A stretch of DNA of 36,444 nucleotides from positions 1 to 36,444 of the IMG/VR virus record IMGVR_UViG_3300042465_001527, one strand, 5' to 3'. Origin of the DNA: a virus. The translations under genes and the position numbers were made by a program. The notes beneath the pieces were generated by a model. It made no database searches. It was not told the DNA's origin and worked only from the letters and a program-made list of their open reading frames with translations. The stretch's first letter is position 1, and each line of letters opens with the position of its first letter. Below are positions 7,382-15,519 of this stretch, piece after piece.

Positions 7382-8830
7382 ATGGCACTTGACCCAAACA
7401 TTGCGCTAGGCGTCCGAGGCGTTGAAGTGGCCAACCCGTTGGCCCAGTACGCCCAAGTTGCGCAGATTCAATCAATGCAAAATCAAAATCAAGTTAGCCA
7501 AATGCAACTTGATCAGATGCGCCGTGATGACGAAACGCTCAAGCAAATTCAAGCCAAGGCCGTAGAGCATGGTGGCCCGGCTGATATAAACCAGATTGCT
7601 AACGCCTATATCAATTCGGGCAACCCTAAGTTTATGGAGTTTGGTATTAGTTTGCGTCAGAAATTGGACGAGCGCGCCCAAATTGCAAGGATTATGGGTA
7701 TGGGCCAGACTCCAACTGCTGCACCGCCCCCCGCCGCTCCAACAACCAACGCTTTGGCGCCGCCCATGCAAGCTGGCGCGCTGGGTTCGGGTACGTTTGG
7801 TATGGCCCCTGAGCCCCGTGTCAATCAACTTGCACCTGCTCCCGCGCCTGCGCCGGCTGCAAATGCTTTGGCTGCGCCTGCTGCGGCACCTGCCGCTACT
7901 GTGCCGGGCGGGTTAGATGTAAATACTTTGCTTGCCCAACAAAACGCATTCATAGCTATGGGTAAGCCTGAAATGGCCCGCGCTTTGGACGCAAGAATTA
8001 CTTTGGCGTCTAGACAAACAGACACGCAAAGAGAAATGCAGGGGTTAGGTCTTCCCCTTACGCCCGAAGGGTTTAAACAATATACGGCGCTAAAACAAGC
8101 GCCACCAACTCAAACCGATTTGAGGAAAAATTTTGAGTTTGCAAAAACACCTGAAGGTGGCAATTACAGAGGCTCGTTTGCCGACTTTAAGGCTATCTCA
8201 ACGCCTAAAACAAGTGTCACCGTTAGTACAGAAAAAAAATACGGTGAACAATTTGCCGGCAAAATTGCAGACAGCGATAGCAATAAATTAGGCGCGGCAG
8301 AAAAGGCGCCTCAATTGGCTGAAAGTGCAAATCGAATTATTAATTTGGTTAGCCAAGGCAATCTATTTACTGGGCCTATCGCAGATGTCAAGTTGAATAT
8401 TGCGCGTGCTTTGAATGTTGTAGGCGCAAGCAACGACGAAAAAATTGCCAACACTGAAGCGCTTATTGCTGCTACAGGTCAGAGCACGCTTGACGCAATT
8501 AAGGGCGCAGGTTTAGGCACAGGCCAAGGATTTACGGATAAAGATCTTAAATTCTTGCAAGGGATTGCAGGCGGCGCAATTACGTATACCCCACAAACCC
8601 TTACTGAGTTAGCTACGATACAGCATCGAGTTGCAACTCGTAGCGTAGAAAATTGGAACCGCCGGTTTAAAGAAATACCTAAATCGGCAACGGAGGGTTT
8701 AGGGATTCAAGCCGCGCCCGACGTGCCGCCGCTATCATCTGGCGCAATATTTGCGGTGAACCTTACGACCGGCGCTCGTATTCAGTCTACTGATGGCGGC
8801 AAAACATGGAAACCAGCAGGAGCTAAATAA
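7382..8830 (+). CDS. Ejection protein, P22 gp20-position
   Basis: A 482-residue, mainly helical, Gln/Ala-rich protein. Residues 15-45 are strongly Gln/Met-rich (QYAQVAQIQSMQNQNQVSQM), residues 110-175 are a Pro/Ala linker (APAPAPAANALAAPAAAPAA), and the C-terminal half is helical (ANRIINLVSQGNLFTGPIADVKLN). The final stretch TGARIQSTDGGKTWKPAG resembles a short beta hairpin found at the ends of many phage proteins. No catalytic residues are recognised. It lies between gp7-like and gp16-like genes with short or overlapping junctions, so membership of the ejection complex is inferred from position, size and composition. Confidence 0.75.
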   Translation: MALDPNIALGVRGVEVANPLAQYAQVAQIQSMQNQNQVSQMQLDQMRRDDETLKQIQAKAVEHGGPADINQIANAYINSGNPKFMEFGISLRQKLDERAQIARIMGMGQTPTAAPPPAAPTTNALAPPMQAGALGSGTFGMAPEPRVNQLAPAPAPAPAANALAAPAAAPAATVPGGLDVNTLLAQQNAFIAMGKPEMARALDARITLASRQTDTQREMQGLGLPLTPEGFKQYTALKQAPPTQTDLRKNFEFAKTPEGGNYRGSFADFKAISTPKTSVTVSTEKKYGEQFAGKIADSDSNKLGAAEKAPQLAESANRIINLVSQGNLFTGPIADVKLNIARALNVVGASNDEKIANTEALIAATGQSTLDAIKGAGLGTGQGFTDKDLKFLQGIAGGAITYTPQTLTELATIQHRVATRSVENWNRRFKEIPKSATEGLGIQAAPDVPPLSSGAIFAVNLTTGARIQSTDGGKTWKPAGAK

Positions 8831-10773
8831 TGGCGTTACCACCTGGATTTGAACTTGAGCAAGCCGCGCCGCCGCAACAACCTGCGGGCATGAAATTGCC
8901 GCCAGGGTTTCAAATGGAATCTGGTGGTGGTGGCATGCCCGGCCCACGCCGCGCTTGGTCTGACGTGCCTGGCGAAGCGCTAGCTAACATTGGGCCAAGC
9001 GCGGTAAATTTTTACAAAGGTTTGGTGACCGCTATTACCAATCCGGTACAAACTGCAACAGGCATCCTTGACATTGGCGCAGGCGCTTTGCAAAACGTAT
9101 TGCCTAAAAGTGTTGTTGATTTGGTCAATCAGATAGACACCAATCCTGACGCAGCCAAACGTGCAATTGAAACTGCAAACGCCGTTGGCGGTATGTTTAA
9201 AGAACGGTATGGCAGCATAGACGGGCTAAAGAACACGTTGGCGACTGACCCCGTGGGCGCAGCGTCCGATCTATCATCTTTGTTAACCGGTGCCGCAGGT
9301 TTGATTAAAGCCGCGCCTCGCGTAACCGCAGGCGCGTTAAGTCGCGTGGCCCCATCGGCAGCGCAAACAGTGGCGGGTGCTGCACCTATTGCGGAAAGAA
9401 TCGCCGCGCCTTTGGCCACCATAGGCACGTATACCAACCCCTTGGCGCCCGTTACCACCGCCGCTGGGTATGGCTTGGCGTTAGGCGCTAAAGGCGCAGG
9501 CAACGTGATTGACGCTTTGGGCGGCCAACGCGCTGCGGCGCGAGCAGGCAACATCGTTCGCAACGCGCTAACTGAAGAAGGCAGAACACCTCAAAACCTA
9601 GCCGCCGCTCGAAATGCGTTGGCCGCTGCGCCGCCAGGCATGACTGTGCGCCAAGCGTTGGCTGATGTAACTTCGCCGCAAGTGCAATATCTTGGTGAGT
9701 CTGTTCAAGCTAAAACCGCACCTGGACGTGCGTTGGCCGTAGAAACCGCGCAAGAAGCAGATCGTATGGCGCGTTTGCGAGCCGCCACGCCTGATTTGCA
9801 AACCGCAGAGGCAATGCGAGCAAACGTAAGTGGGCCGTTGTACACGGCGGCTACGCAACCAGGTGTGGCAATCAACGTTGCGCCTTTGACGCAACAGATT
9901 GATACGCTGCTTGCCGCCAATCCAGGCAACGCAAAATTGGTGTCTGCGCTGAACCAAGTAAAAACTGGTTTGGAAAGCAGTGCTGATGCGCAGCAAGTAT
10001 CTTCAGTTTTGGACAACTTAAAAGATTTGATTGCATCCAAAGACAATAAGTTTATTGTCAAAAATTTAATCGGCGTCAAAAACACAATCGAACAAGCGTT
10101 GCCGGGGTATCAAAAAGCGCAACAAGTGTTTGCCGCTGCATCGCCGCCAGTTAACCAAGCCAAAGTCTTGGGCGCAATGCAAGATGTTCTTGAGCAACCC
10201 CTTGGCGTGGGAGAACGAGCTGGCCCATTTATGACCGCGTTAGGCCGTGGTGAATCAGCGTTGCTTAAAAAATCTACTGGCGCGGCTCGATATGGTGATC
10301 TTAGCCAAGTGTTGTCACCACAACAAATGAACGTGGTTAAAGGCGTTGAGTCCGAATTAAAACGCAACGCTGAAGTTGTGCGTCAGACTCAGGCCGGCGC
10401 AGAGGCCATGAAGATAATTTTGGAGGCTAACCAATCCAAGTTTCGCTTGCCCAGCTTTTTGGACGTCAAAGTCACATTGACCAATCAGATGCTTGACATC
10501 CTTAAAGACAAGATGAGCGCCAACGTGATGAAAGAGTTGGAAAAGGGATTTCAATCAGCCAAGAGCTTTGAAGACCTTATGAGCAAAGTGCCTGCATCTG
10601 AGCGCTTAGACGTGCTGCGGGCGCTAGGGCAGTCGCATAACCAATTGAGCCCGGCCAAATTGAACGTCTACACACAAGTACAAAACGCCTTGGCCCCAAA
10701 GCAAGAAAACCAAAACGCATTAAACGAACCCTTCCGCGTAGAAATTCGCGGCGTTGGATCAACAGGCAAATGA
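8830..10773 (+). CDS. Ejection protein, P22 gp16-position
   Basis: A 647-residue, largely helical protein whose ATG overlaps the previous stop (TAATG). It begins with two copies of LPPGF, a motif I have seen at the start of large podovirus internal proteins. Several amphipathic Ala/Gly-rich helices could insert in a membrane (residues 65-95, 140-180 and 190-235), and a long helical C-terminus follows. P22 gp16 (609 residues) occupies the same position and is needed for DNA transit across the inner membrane. No lytic transglycosylase motif was seen. The function is inferred from synteny, size and composition. Confidence 0.75.
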   Translation: MALPPGFELEQAAPPQQPAGMKLPPGFQMESGGGGMPGPRRAWSDVPGEALANIGPSAVNFYKGLVTAITNPVQTATGILDIGAGALQNVLPKSVVDLVNQIDTNPDAAKRAIETANAVGGMFKERYGSIDGLKNTLATDPVGAASDLSSLLTGAAGLIKAAPRVTAGALSRVAPSAAQTVAGAAPIAERIAAPLATIGTYTNPLAPVTTAAGYGLALGAKGAGNVIDALGGQRAAARAGNIVRNALTEEGRTPQNLAAARNALAAAPPGMTVRQALADVTSPQVQYLGESVQAKTAPGRALAVETAQEADRMARLRAATPDLQTAEAMRANVSGPLYTAATQPGVAINVAPLTQQIDTLLAANPGNAKLVSALNQVKTGLESSADAQQVSSVLDNLKDLIASKDNKFIVKNLIGVKNTIEQALPGYQKAQQVFAAASPPVNQAKVLGAMQDVLEQPLGVGERAGPFMTALGRGESALLKKSTGAARYGDLSQVLSPQQMNVVKGVESELKRNAEVVRQTQAGAEAMKIILEANQSKFRLPSFLDVKVTLTNQMLDILKDKMSANVMKELEKGFQSAKSFEDLMSKVPASERLDVLRALGQSHNQLSPAKLNVYTQVQNALAPKQENQNALNEPFRVEIRGVGSTGK

Positions 10774-10994
10774 TGGACTACCAAGTACTCTTCAACATTG
10801 CCGTGGCCATCGCCGGGTTCTTCGGCGGGTGGACGCTCAACCGCATCTACATCGCCATCGACCGGCTGGACGGCGACGTGCGCAACATGCCGCATAACTA
10901 CATAAGCAAAGACGACTACAAGGCCGACATCCGCGAGATGCGCGACTTGCTGGGCAAGATTTTTGACAAGCTCGACAACAAAGCCGACAAATGA
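10770..10994 (+). CDS. Small membrane protein near the lysis genes
   Basis: A 74-residue protein with one N-terminal membrane segment (residues 6-25, VLFNIAVAIAGFFGGWTLN) and a charged helical tail (KADIREMRDLLGKIFDKLDNKADK). Two successive ATGs (10770 and 10773) are possible; the first overlaps the preceding stop. Its own stop overlaps the next ATG (ATGA). Similar one-TM plus coiled-tail proteins often sit beside holins and may be accessory holins or haemolysin-XhlA-like factors. The lysis role is inferred from the neighbours. Confidence 0.7.
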   Translation: MMDYQVLFNIAVAIAGFFGGWTLNRIYIAIDRLDGDVRNMPHNYISKDDYKADIREMRDLLGKIFDKLDNKADK

Positions 10995-11446
10995 TCGACC
11001 TTACCAAAGCCATTGGAGCGGTTGCCGCAAGCGTTGCCGCACTGGGCGGCAGTTACACGCTGGCCGATAAATTTGGTTGGTTTGATAGGGCCATTCTTGA
11101 ATGGTCACCAGAGCATTTCAAGATCGTGGCAGAGGCTGGGCAACCCATCAACGTCACCGTTGCGCGGATCAAGAAGCGCGACGACTGTTCTGTTGAGAGC
11201 TTTACCCCAAGCATTCGGGACGCAGCAGGCATGGTGCATGAGGCCACCACCACCGCAAGCCGATTCAGCGGCCCGGCAGGCCCAGAGATTGATACATTCA
11301 CATATCAATTGACCATGGTGAGAAAAGAGAAGATTGCTGAAGGCAAGGCAACCTTACTGGCAACGATCAAATACAAATGCCCCGAGGGCGAGCGCGTTGT
11401 GCAGTACCCGCGCCACACCAACCTTAGTTTTGAATTGAAAGGTTAA
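10991..11446 (+). CDS. Membrane-anchored protein with a beta ectodomain
   Basis: A 151-residue protein with a hydrophobic N-terminal segment (residues 5-25, TKAIGAVAASVAALGGSYTL) that could be an anchor or uncleaved signal, then an Ig-like beta-strand pattern (VAEAGQPINVTVARIKKRDDC; FTYQLTMVRKEKIAEGKATLL). Two cysteines, in KRDDCSVESF and KYKCPEGE, could form a disulphide if the domain is periplasmic. It lies between a small membrane protein and the holin, translationally coupled upstream by ATGA. A lysis accessory or envelope-stage role is possible; no spanin lipobox is visible. The family is not recognised. Confidence 0.65.
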   Translation: MIDLTKAIGAVAASVAALGGSYTLADKFGWFDRAILEWSPEHFKIVAEAGQPINVTVARIKKRDDCSVESFTPSIRDAAGMVHEATTTASRFSGPAGPEIDTFTYQLTMVRKEKIAEGKATLLATIKYKCPEGERVVQYPRHTNLSFELKG

Positions 11447-11448
11447 GC

Positions 11449-11952
11449 ATGCTGACCCTGTTCTCCAGCCTTATTAGCTTCCTGATGGGCGGTCTGCCCA
11501 AAATCCTTGAGCTATTCCAAGACCGCGCCGACAAGAAGCATGAGTTGGCGCTTGCCGCCATGCAGACTGAGCGTGAACTGACCTTGAAGAAAGCTGGCTT
11601 GGAAGCCCAAGAGCGCATCGAGCACATCCAGACCGAGCAGATTCAGATCAACGCCGAGGTCACCAACAACCAGACGGCCATGCAAGAGCGCCAAGCGCTC
11701 TATGCGCACGACATAGCCTTGGGCCAAGGCGCCAGCATCTGGGTGACCAACATGCGCGCAGCGACCCGCTCAGTGATTACCTACGGCATGTTTGCCATGT
11801 TTATGTTTGTTGAGATTTTTGGTTTTTATTACGCCTGGCATACAGACGTGGCCTTTGATGTGGCGCTTAATCACCTGTGGGACGATGAGACCCAGATCAT
11901 TTGGGCTTGCATTGTGTCGTTCTGGTTTGGCGGGCAGGCGTTCAAAAAATGA
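11449..11952 (+). CDS. Holin, three-TM family
   Basis: A 167-residue protein. TM1 is at about residues 3-20, a long charged coil at 25-88 (DRADKKHELALAAMQTERELT), and two further membrane segments at 108-130 (ITYGMFAMFMFVEIFGFYYA) and 147-163. It ends IIWACIVSFWFGGQAFKK, matching the 'F/W-GG-x-AFxK' end typical of the 3TM phage/GTA holin family. Holins form inner-membrane pores that time lysis and release endolysin. The endolysin ATG overlaps its stop by 4 bases. Confidence 0.8.
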   Translation: MLTLFSSLISFLMGGLPKILELFQDRADKKHELALAAMQTERELTLKKAGLEAQERIEHIQTEQIQINAEVTNNQTAMQERQALYAHDIALGQGASIWVTNMRAATRSVITYGMFAMFMFVEIFGFYYAWHTDVAFDVALNHLWDDETQIIWACIVSFWFGGQAFKK

Positions 11953-12425
11953 ACGTCAGCGTTGATGCGATCAAGATGATCCAACACCATGAGGGCATCC
12001 GCTACAAACCGTACCGTTGCCCCGCACAGCTTTGGACAATAGGAGTAGGTCATGTTCTTTACCCAGATCAAGCAAAAATTCCAATCGATCAAAGAGGCGC
12101 TTACCCGCTTCACCCAGAAGACAATCGCACGTTTTCAAAAGACGAAGTAGATGGAATTCTTAGAGCCGATCTTCAGCGCTTTGAGCGCGGCGTGGGGCAA
12201 CTCATTCCTGTCGCTCTTACCCAAGGCCAATTCGATGCTTGCGTCAGCTTTGCTTTCAATGTTGGTCTGGGAACGCTACAGCGCAGCACCTTCCGTCAGA
12301 AGGTTCTTCGCGGGGAAAAAGACGCGGCCATAGCGTCGCTGTTGCAATACTGCAAGGCCGGCGGCAAGGTGCTCAGAGGGCTTGAAAACCGCCGCAAGGA
12401 CGAAGCCGCGCTGTTCATGTCCTGA
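11949..12425 (+). CDS. Endolysin, GH24 lysozyme
   Basis: A 158-residue muramidase that cuts peptidoglycan glycan strands at lysis. The T4/P22-type catalytic set is visible as E15, C24 and T30 with spacing E-x8-C-x5-T (HHEGIRYKPYRCPAQLWTIG), followed by VGH; Cys in place of Asp is found in many family members. QFDACVSFAFNVG and the C-terminal GLENRRKDEAALF are conserved GH24 features. There is no signal or SAR segment, so export depends on the holin. The ATG at 11949 overlaps the holin stop; an in-frame upstream ATG at 11901 would lie inside the holin gene. The 3' end overlaps a convergent HTH gene by 11 bases. Confidence 0.93.
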   Translation: MNVSVDAIKMIQHHEGIRYKPYRCPAQLWTIGVGHVLYPDQAKIPIDQRGAYPLHPEDNRTFSKDEVDGILRADLQRFERGVGQLIPVALTQGQFDACVSFAFNVGLGTLQRSTFRQKVLRGEKDAAIASLLQYCKAGGKVLRGLENRRKDEAALFMS

Positions 12426-12594
12426 ACATCTGCTTCTTCTTGAAGAAGTACCGAATCACCTGATAGTCCACGCCAAAGCGCTTGGCGATGTCCTTCTTGC
12501 TGACGCCTTGGTTCCACAGCGTTATGGCCCTAGATTCGCTGATGGGTGTGGGCTTGCGCCCGCTGCCTGGCCTGGCGCCGCCTCTAGTCTTCAT
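12415..12594 (-). CDS. Small helix-turn-helix DNA-binding protein
   Basis: A 59-residue basic protein. A flexible RGGARPGSGRKPTP start is followed by a homeodomain/resolvase-type HTH (ALIKE segment TLWNQGVSKKDIAKRFGVDYQVIRYFF at about residues 25-51). Such modules act as recombinase or terminase DNA-binding domains or as stand-alone regulators. It is the last gene of leftward cluster 1, overlaps its upstream neighbour by 11 bases, and converges on the endolysin gene with an 11-base overlap. Its position would let this leftward transcript oppose late lysis transcription. The DNA target is unknown. Confidence 0.7.
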   Translation of the reverse strand: MKTRGGARPGSGRKPTPISESRAITLWNQGVSKKDIAKRFGVDYQVIRYFFKKKQMFRT

Positions 12595-12688
12595 TGAGCG
12601 CCATCCAGACCATCAGACAGATCACGCCAATGCCCACCGCGATCCCAAGAAATCCAACGGCAAACACGGCAAGTATGGTTTCAATCAT
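12584..12688 (-). CDS. Single-pass membrane micro-protein (34 aa)
   Basis: An ATG preceded by AAGGAG at good spacing encodes a 34-residue peptide that is almost entirely one membrane helix (TILAVFAVGFLGIAVGIGVI) with an acidic C-terminus (LNED). It overlaps the genes on either side by 5 and 11 bases, as expected for a coupled operon member. A toxin-like, lysis-modulating or superinfection role is possible, but there is no direct evidence. Confidence 0.6.
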   Translation of the reverse strand: MIETILAVFAVGFLGIAVGIGVICLMVWMALNED

Positions 12689-13314
12689 GTCTTCTCCTTG
12701 ATGTCGTAAAACCAATCATCCCCTGCTGACCACTTGCGCGTGCCGTCCACTGTCCACAGGCGCTGCGCCGCTTGGAAGTCAGGGAACTTGGTCTCAGCAG
12801 GGATAAGGCTCTGGTCATACCACAGGCATCTGTTGTTGGGCTGGCAAGCAAACTGTCCGTTGTCCAACATGATCCAGTTGAAACTCTTGTGCTCCTCGGC
12901 CTGCTCAGTAAAGCCCGTGTCCAAGTCCATGCCGTCAGCGCAAAAGTCTACAGTGAACAGGTACCGCCCAAACTGCCATTGCTTGTCTTTGCCCAAGAAC
13001 TTCACGCCCAAGTTACGCAAGCCGATCTTCTCAATGACTGTGAATCTGTAACCCATGCAGTCCCACAGTTGCAGGGTGTCAATCGGAAGGTTGCCAGCGT
13101 TTGCGTGCCACACATAAGCGTGGATGGGCAACTTGTCGTACAGCGCGCCATACGCAGGCAGCAAGGACTCAATGCGGAACACCTGGCCCCTCAACGCTTT
13201 CAGGCTAACCCAGATTGCAGGCTCCAGTTCGCCGTGACCTTTGTGGTCGTTGTACAGAAACTCACGCTTCACAAAACATTTGATGGGCGGCAGCGACGCT
13301 ACGATGTAACTCAT
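12685..13314 (-). CDS. Hypothetical 209-aa protein
   Basis: A 209-residue globular alpha/beta protein rich in aromatic residues and Trp, without membrane segments. Recognisable stretches are MSYIVASLPPIKCFVKREFLYN, LPIHAYVWHANAGNLPIDTLQLWD and the end RKWSAGDDWFYDIKEKT. I recall similar sequences as conserved hypothetical proteins in phages but know no function. Its ATG overlaps the upstream stop (ATGA) and its 3' end overlaps the membrane micro-protein by 4 bases, so it is part of the leftward transcript from 15.9 kb. Confidence 0.75.
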   Translation of the reverse strand: MSYIVASLPPIKCFVKREFLYNDHKGHGELEPAIWVSLKALRGQVFRIESLLPAYGALYDKLPIHAYVWHANAGNLPIDTLQLWDCMGYRFTVIEKIGLRNLGVKFLGKDKQWQFGRYLFTVDFCADGMDLDTGFTEQAEEHKSFNWIMLDNGQFACQPNNRCLWYDQSLIPAETKFPDFQAAQRLWTVDGTRKWSAGDDWFYDIKEKT

Positions 13315-13460
13315 TTCAGTATCTCCCGGTATGCGTTAATCGCGGTTTTCAAATCGTTTTGCAACTGCTGGATGCGCTCGTCTTGCTCTTGCATCTTGGC
13401 GTAAGCCTCTGCGGCAAACTTGGCCAGGTTCTCTTGAGTCCAGGTGTCAAATGTCGGCAT
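13311..13460 (-). CDS. Small coiled-coil protein (49 aa)
   Basis: A 49-residue helical protein starting MPTFDTWTQENLAKFAAEAYAK, with a heptad-rich C-terminus (DERIQQLQNDLKTAINAYREI). The stop overlaps the next ATG, and the start lies 3 bases after the upstream stop. The compact context and clean coil support a real gene; the function is unknown. Confidence 0.65.
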   Translation of the reverse strand: MPTFDTWTQENLAKFAAEAYAKMQEQDERIQQLQNDLKTAINAYREILK

Positions 13461-13463
13461 GGC

Positions 13464-13658
13464 TCACCTCACCCGGCGCAGTGGTTCAATAACCTTCTCA
13501 GGCGGGGGCGGGGGCAGGTTTGCGCTGGGCGGTACCCAGCCCTGCTTGCGCCAAGTCTCCTGCACGTCAGCACCTGTTGTCCACTTATAACGCGGGTCGT
13601 CGGCGTTAATCCAAGGTTGGGTGATCTTGGTGCCTGGGGGTGGTGTCCAATGGGTCAT
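13464..13658 (-). CDS. Hypothetical 64-aa proline/tryptophan-rich protein
   Basis: The protein starts MTHWTPPPGTKITQPWINAD and contains DVQETWRKQGWVPPSA, then a PPPPPE run and a basic end. Its ATG overlaps the preceding stop (ATGA). The composition suggests a short, largely extended or SH3-ligand-like peptide. I know related short phage proteins only as hypothetical. Confidence 0.65.
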   Translation of the reverse strand: MTHWTPPPGTKITQPWINADDPRYKWTTGADVQETWRKQGWVPPSANLPPPPPEKVIEPLRRVR

Positions 13659-13846
13659 GGTCGTCTTGCCTCCTGTAGTATTTCAATCCGCTCGCGGGAT
13701 GCCCGCAAGGCCGTGTAGCGCTGGTGCAGTCGCTCCAGCACAGACACTCGTTTGGCTGACTCACGTTCGTGGGTCAGCATCTCAAGCACCTTGGCCTCAT
13801 CCAAAGTCTTGAGTTCAGCGTTTAGTTTTCGCCAAGTGATTTCCAA
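13655..13846 (-). CDS. Hypothetical 63-aa helical protein (TTG start)
   Basis: A 63-residue highly charged coiled-coil protein (LDEAKVLEMLTHERESAKR, LHQRYTALRASRERIEILQE). The start is a TTG with a GGAG ribosome site 7 bases upstream; no in-frame ATG exists near it. It overlaps the upstream 55-residue gene by 32 bases and couples to the next gene by ATGA. Function unknown. Confidence 0.65.
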   Translation of the reverse strand: MEITWRKLNAELKTLDEAKVLEMLTHERESAKRVSVLERLHQRYTALRASRERIEILQEARRP

Positions 13847-13982
13847 TTTTTGTCTCCAGTTTAGCTATCAAATCGATAGTGTGTTGCCATGTACGCGTTG
13901 CGGCGTTGGCGTCTTTGCGGTGAATTTTCAATATGGATCGCGCCGCTTTGAGTTGCGCTTTCCACAGGTCTAGTCTGGTCAT
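13815..13982 (-). CDS. Small basic helical protein (55 aa)
   Basis: A 55-residue Lys/Arg-rich protein (MTRLDLWKAQLKAARSILK... ending TKIGNHLAKTKR). Its ATG overlaps the helicase stop (ATGA), giving translational coupling, and its 3' end overlaps the next gene. The basic character is compatible with nucleic-acid contact, but no known motif is seen. Confidence 0.6.
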   Translation of the reverse strand: MTRLDLWKAQLKAARSILKIHRKDANAATRTWQHTIDLIAKLETKIGNHLAKTKR

Positions 13983-15328
13983 TTAAGTTCCTCCATTGCA
14001 ATATCCGACACCGCCCGCTTGTCATGCAAGGCGGCAAAAATTTTCTCGTCAATCGTTTTGTTGGTCAGCATCACGTAGCACCACACAGCGTGTGCTTGGC
14101 CTGAGCGGTGCAAACGACCAATGGTCTGTTCGTACAACTCCAAACTCCACGGCAGGGACAGAAACACCATGTGACACCCACCGTGCTGGAGGTTGAGCCC
14201 GTGGCCGGCTGACTTTGGATGGACGGCCAATAGCCTGACTTGTCCAGCATTCCATCGCTCGATGGCTCGGTCGTTGTCAAGAGTCGTGGGGTTGAACCGG
14301 CGCTTGAGTTCGGCAAGCTCTTCTTGATACTGGTAAACAATGATGGTATTTGCGTGTTGGTTCTCATCAAGCAACTCCTCCAAGCGATCAAATTTGTGCG
14401 GGCTAAACCACACCGGCGTCTGTGTGACAGTAAACTTGCCGGGTACGTCAGACGCCGTCTTGCGCGTGTCGTACACGAACCCGCTGGCCATTTGTTGCAG
14501 CTTGCCGGTCACCACACCCCCATTGGCCGCGATGGCTTTGGCGTCAGGGAACTCCACCACGAAGTCGGCCTTCATCTTCTCGTAGGGCTTGCGGTCGCTC
14601 AGGTCGCAACGCACCTCGACGACGTGCAGCGGGGGCAGCTTGTCTTTGTATTCGCCTGGCTCCAATACGAACGTCGCCGGCTTGATCTTGTCCATGACCT
14701 TGGCAAGCGACCCAACCCGTGGCGCCCACTCGCCAAACTCTTTGTTGATCAGCACAAAGTACTGTTGCATAAACGCGCCCTTGGCGCGGCCCAGCAAACT
14801 CTGGTCAACGATCTTGCATTGGCCAAACACGTCCTCCAAGCCGTTGCTGGTAAACGACCCGGTCAAGCCCCAGCGGATGGACACGCCTTTGATGATCTTG
14901 TCGAACGCTTTGAAACGCGCGCCTGATGGGTTCTTGAGCTTGGTGAGCTCGTCGAACACCAGCCCGTCCACTGGCAACCCATCGCCTGTTACGTCGCACA
15001 GCCCGGCCAGCCATTGCAGGTTGTCGTAGTTGATGACGATGACATTGGCGTCGCTGCTGAACACATCGTTGCGTTGCTTGGGCGTGCCCACCGCGATGGC
15101 CAGCTTCAGGTGTTTGCTCCACTTGGGTGCTTCAACGGGCCACACGTCGGTACAGACGCGCTTGGGCGCCACAACCAACCAGCGCTTGATGTGGCCGTCT
15201 TTGATCATGGCGTCCATGGCGGTCAGCGTAATTGCCGTCTTGCCAGCACCCACGGGCGCCAGCACCATGGCGCGGTCGTGCTCGTACAAGAAGTCAGCGG
15301 CCTGTTCTTGATAGGGGCGAAGGTTCAC
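13979..15328 (-). CDS. SNF2-type (SF2) DNA helicase/translocase
   Basis: A DNA-dependent ATPase of about 449 residues. Numbered from the chosen start, it shows LRPYQ near the N-terminus, Walker A APVGAGKT (24-31), motif II DELT (125-128) within VFDELTKLKN, motif III GLTGS, and SNF2 motif VI QTIGRLHRSGQ (401-411). DELT replaces the usual DEAH/DESH. I chose a GTG at 15328 because it gives a 4-base GTGA overlap with the upstream stop and a GGA-type ribosome site 8-10 bases before it; a GTG at 15343 would add 5 residues. It is paired with a VRR-NUC nuclease just upstream, a pairing common in phages and suggestive of recombination, fork processing or replication restart. Confidence 0.88.
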   Translation of the reverse strand: MNLRPYQEQAADFLYEHDRAMVLAPVGAGKTAITLTAMDAMIKDGHIKRWLVVAPKRVCTDVWPVEAPKWSKHLKLAIAVGTPKQRNDVFSSDANVIVINYDNLQWLAGLCDVTGDGLPVDGLVFDELTKLKNPSGARFKAFDKIIKGVSIRWGLTGSFTSNGLEDVFGQCKIVDQSLLGRAKGAFMQQYFVLINKEFGEWAPRVGSLAKVMDKIKPATFVLEPGEYKDKLPPLHVVEVRCDLSDRKPYEKMKADFVVEFPDAKAIAANGGVVTGKLQQMASGFVYDTRKTASDVPGKFTVTQTPVWFSPHKFDRLEELLDENQHANTIIVYQYQEELAELKRRFNPTTLDNDRAIERWNAGQVRLLAVHPKSAGHGLNLQHGGCHMVFLSLPWSLELYEQTIGRLHRSGQAHAVWCYVMLTNKTIDEKIFAALHDKRAVSDIAMEELK

Positions 15329-15519
15329 TTTGCGTTGTTCCACTCATCGGCAATTCGCTTTGCGTTCTCTTCGCTGGTCACCACCGCGCCGGGCTTGTCC
15401 GGGAACGTCAACACGTTCAAACCATTGCGGTTCATCACGCCCCACCAACCCATCTTGCCGCCAAGGTCTTCAGCGCGGTACGGGGGGAACGCAAAATACT
15501 TAGCGGGTACACCATCCAT
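15325..15519 (-). CDS. Hypothetical 64-aa protein between nuclease and helicase
   Basis: The ATG at 15519 is preceded by AAGGAG at 7-base spacing, so it is preferred over an in-frame ATG 30 bases upstream inside the nuclease gene. The product (MDGVPAKYFAFPPYRAEDLG, GKMGWWGVMNRNGLNVLTF, SEENAKRIADEWN) looks like a small alpha/beta domain. It overlaps the nuclease gene by 20 bases and the helicase start by 4. It may be a partner of this enzyme pair; the function is not known. Confidence 0.7.
   Translation of the reverse strand: MDGVPAKYFAFPPYRAEDLGGKMGWWGVMNRNGLNVLTFPDKPGAVVTSEENAKRIADEWNNAK

Noticed and set aside
12151-12333. A 60-codon frame embedded in the endolysin gene, considered as an overlapping lysis gene such as Rz1.
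   Set aside because: No ribosome site, no lipobox, and no Rz partner; hydrophobic residues arise from the shifted frame of the lysozyme.
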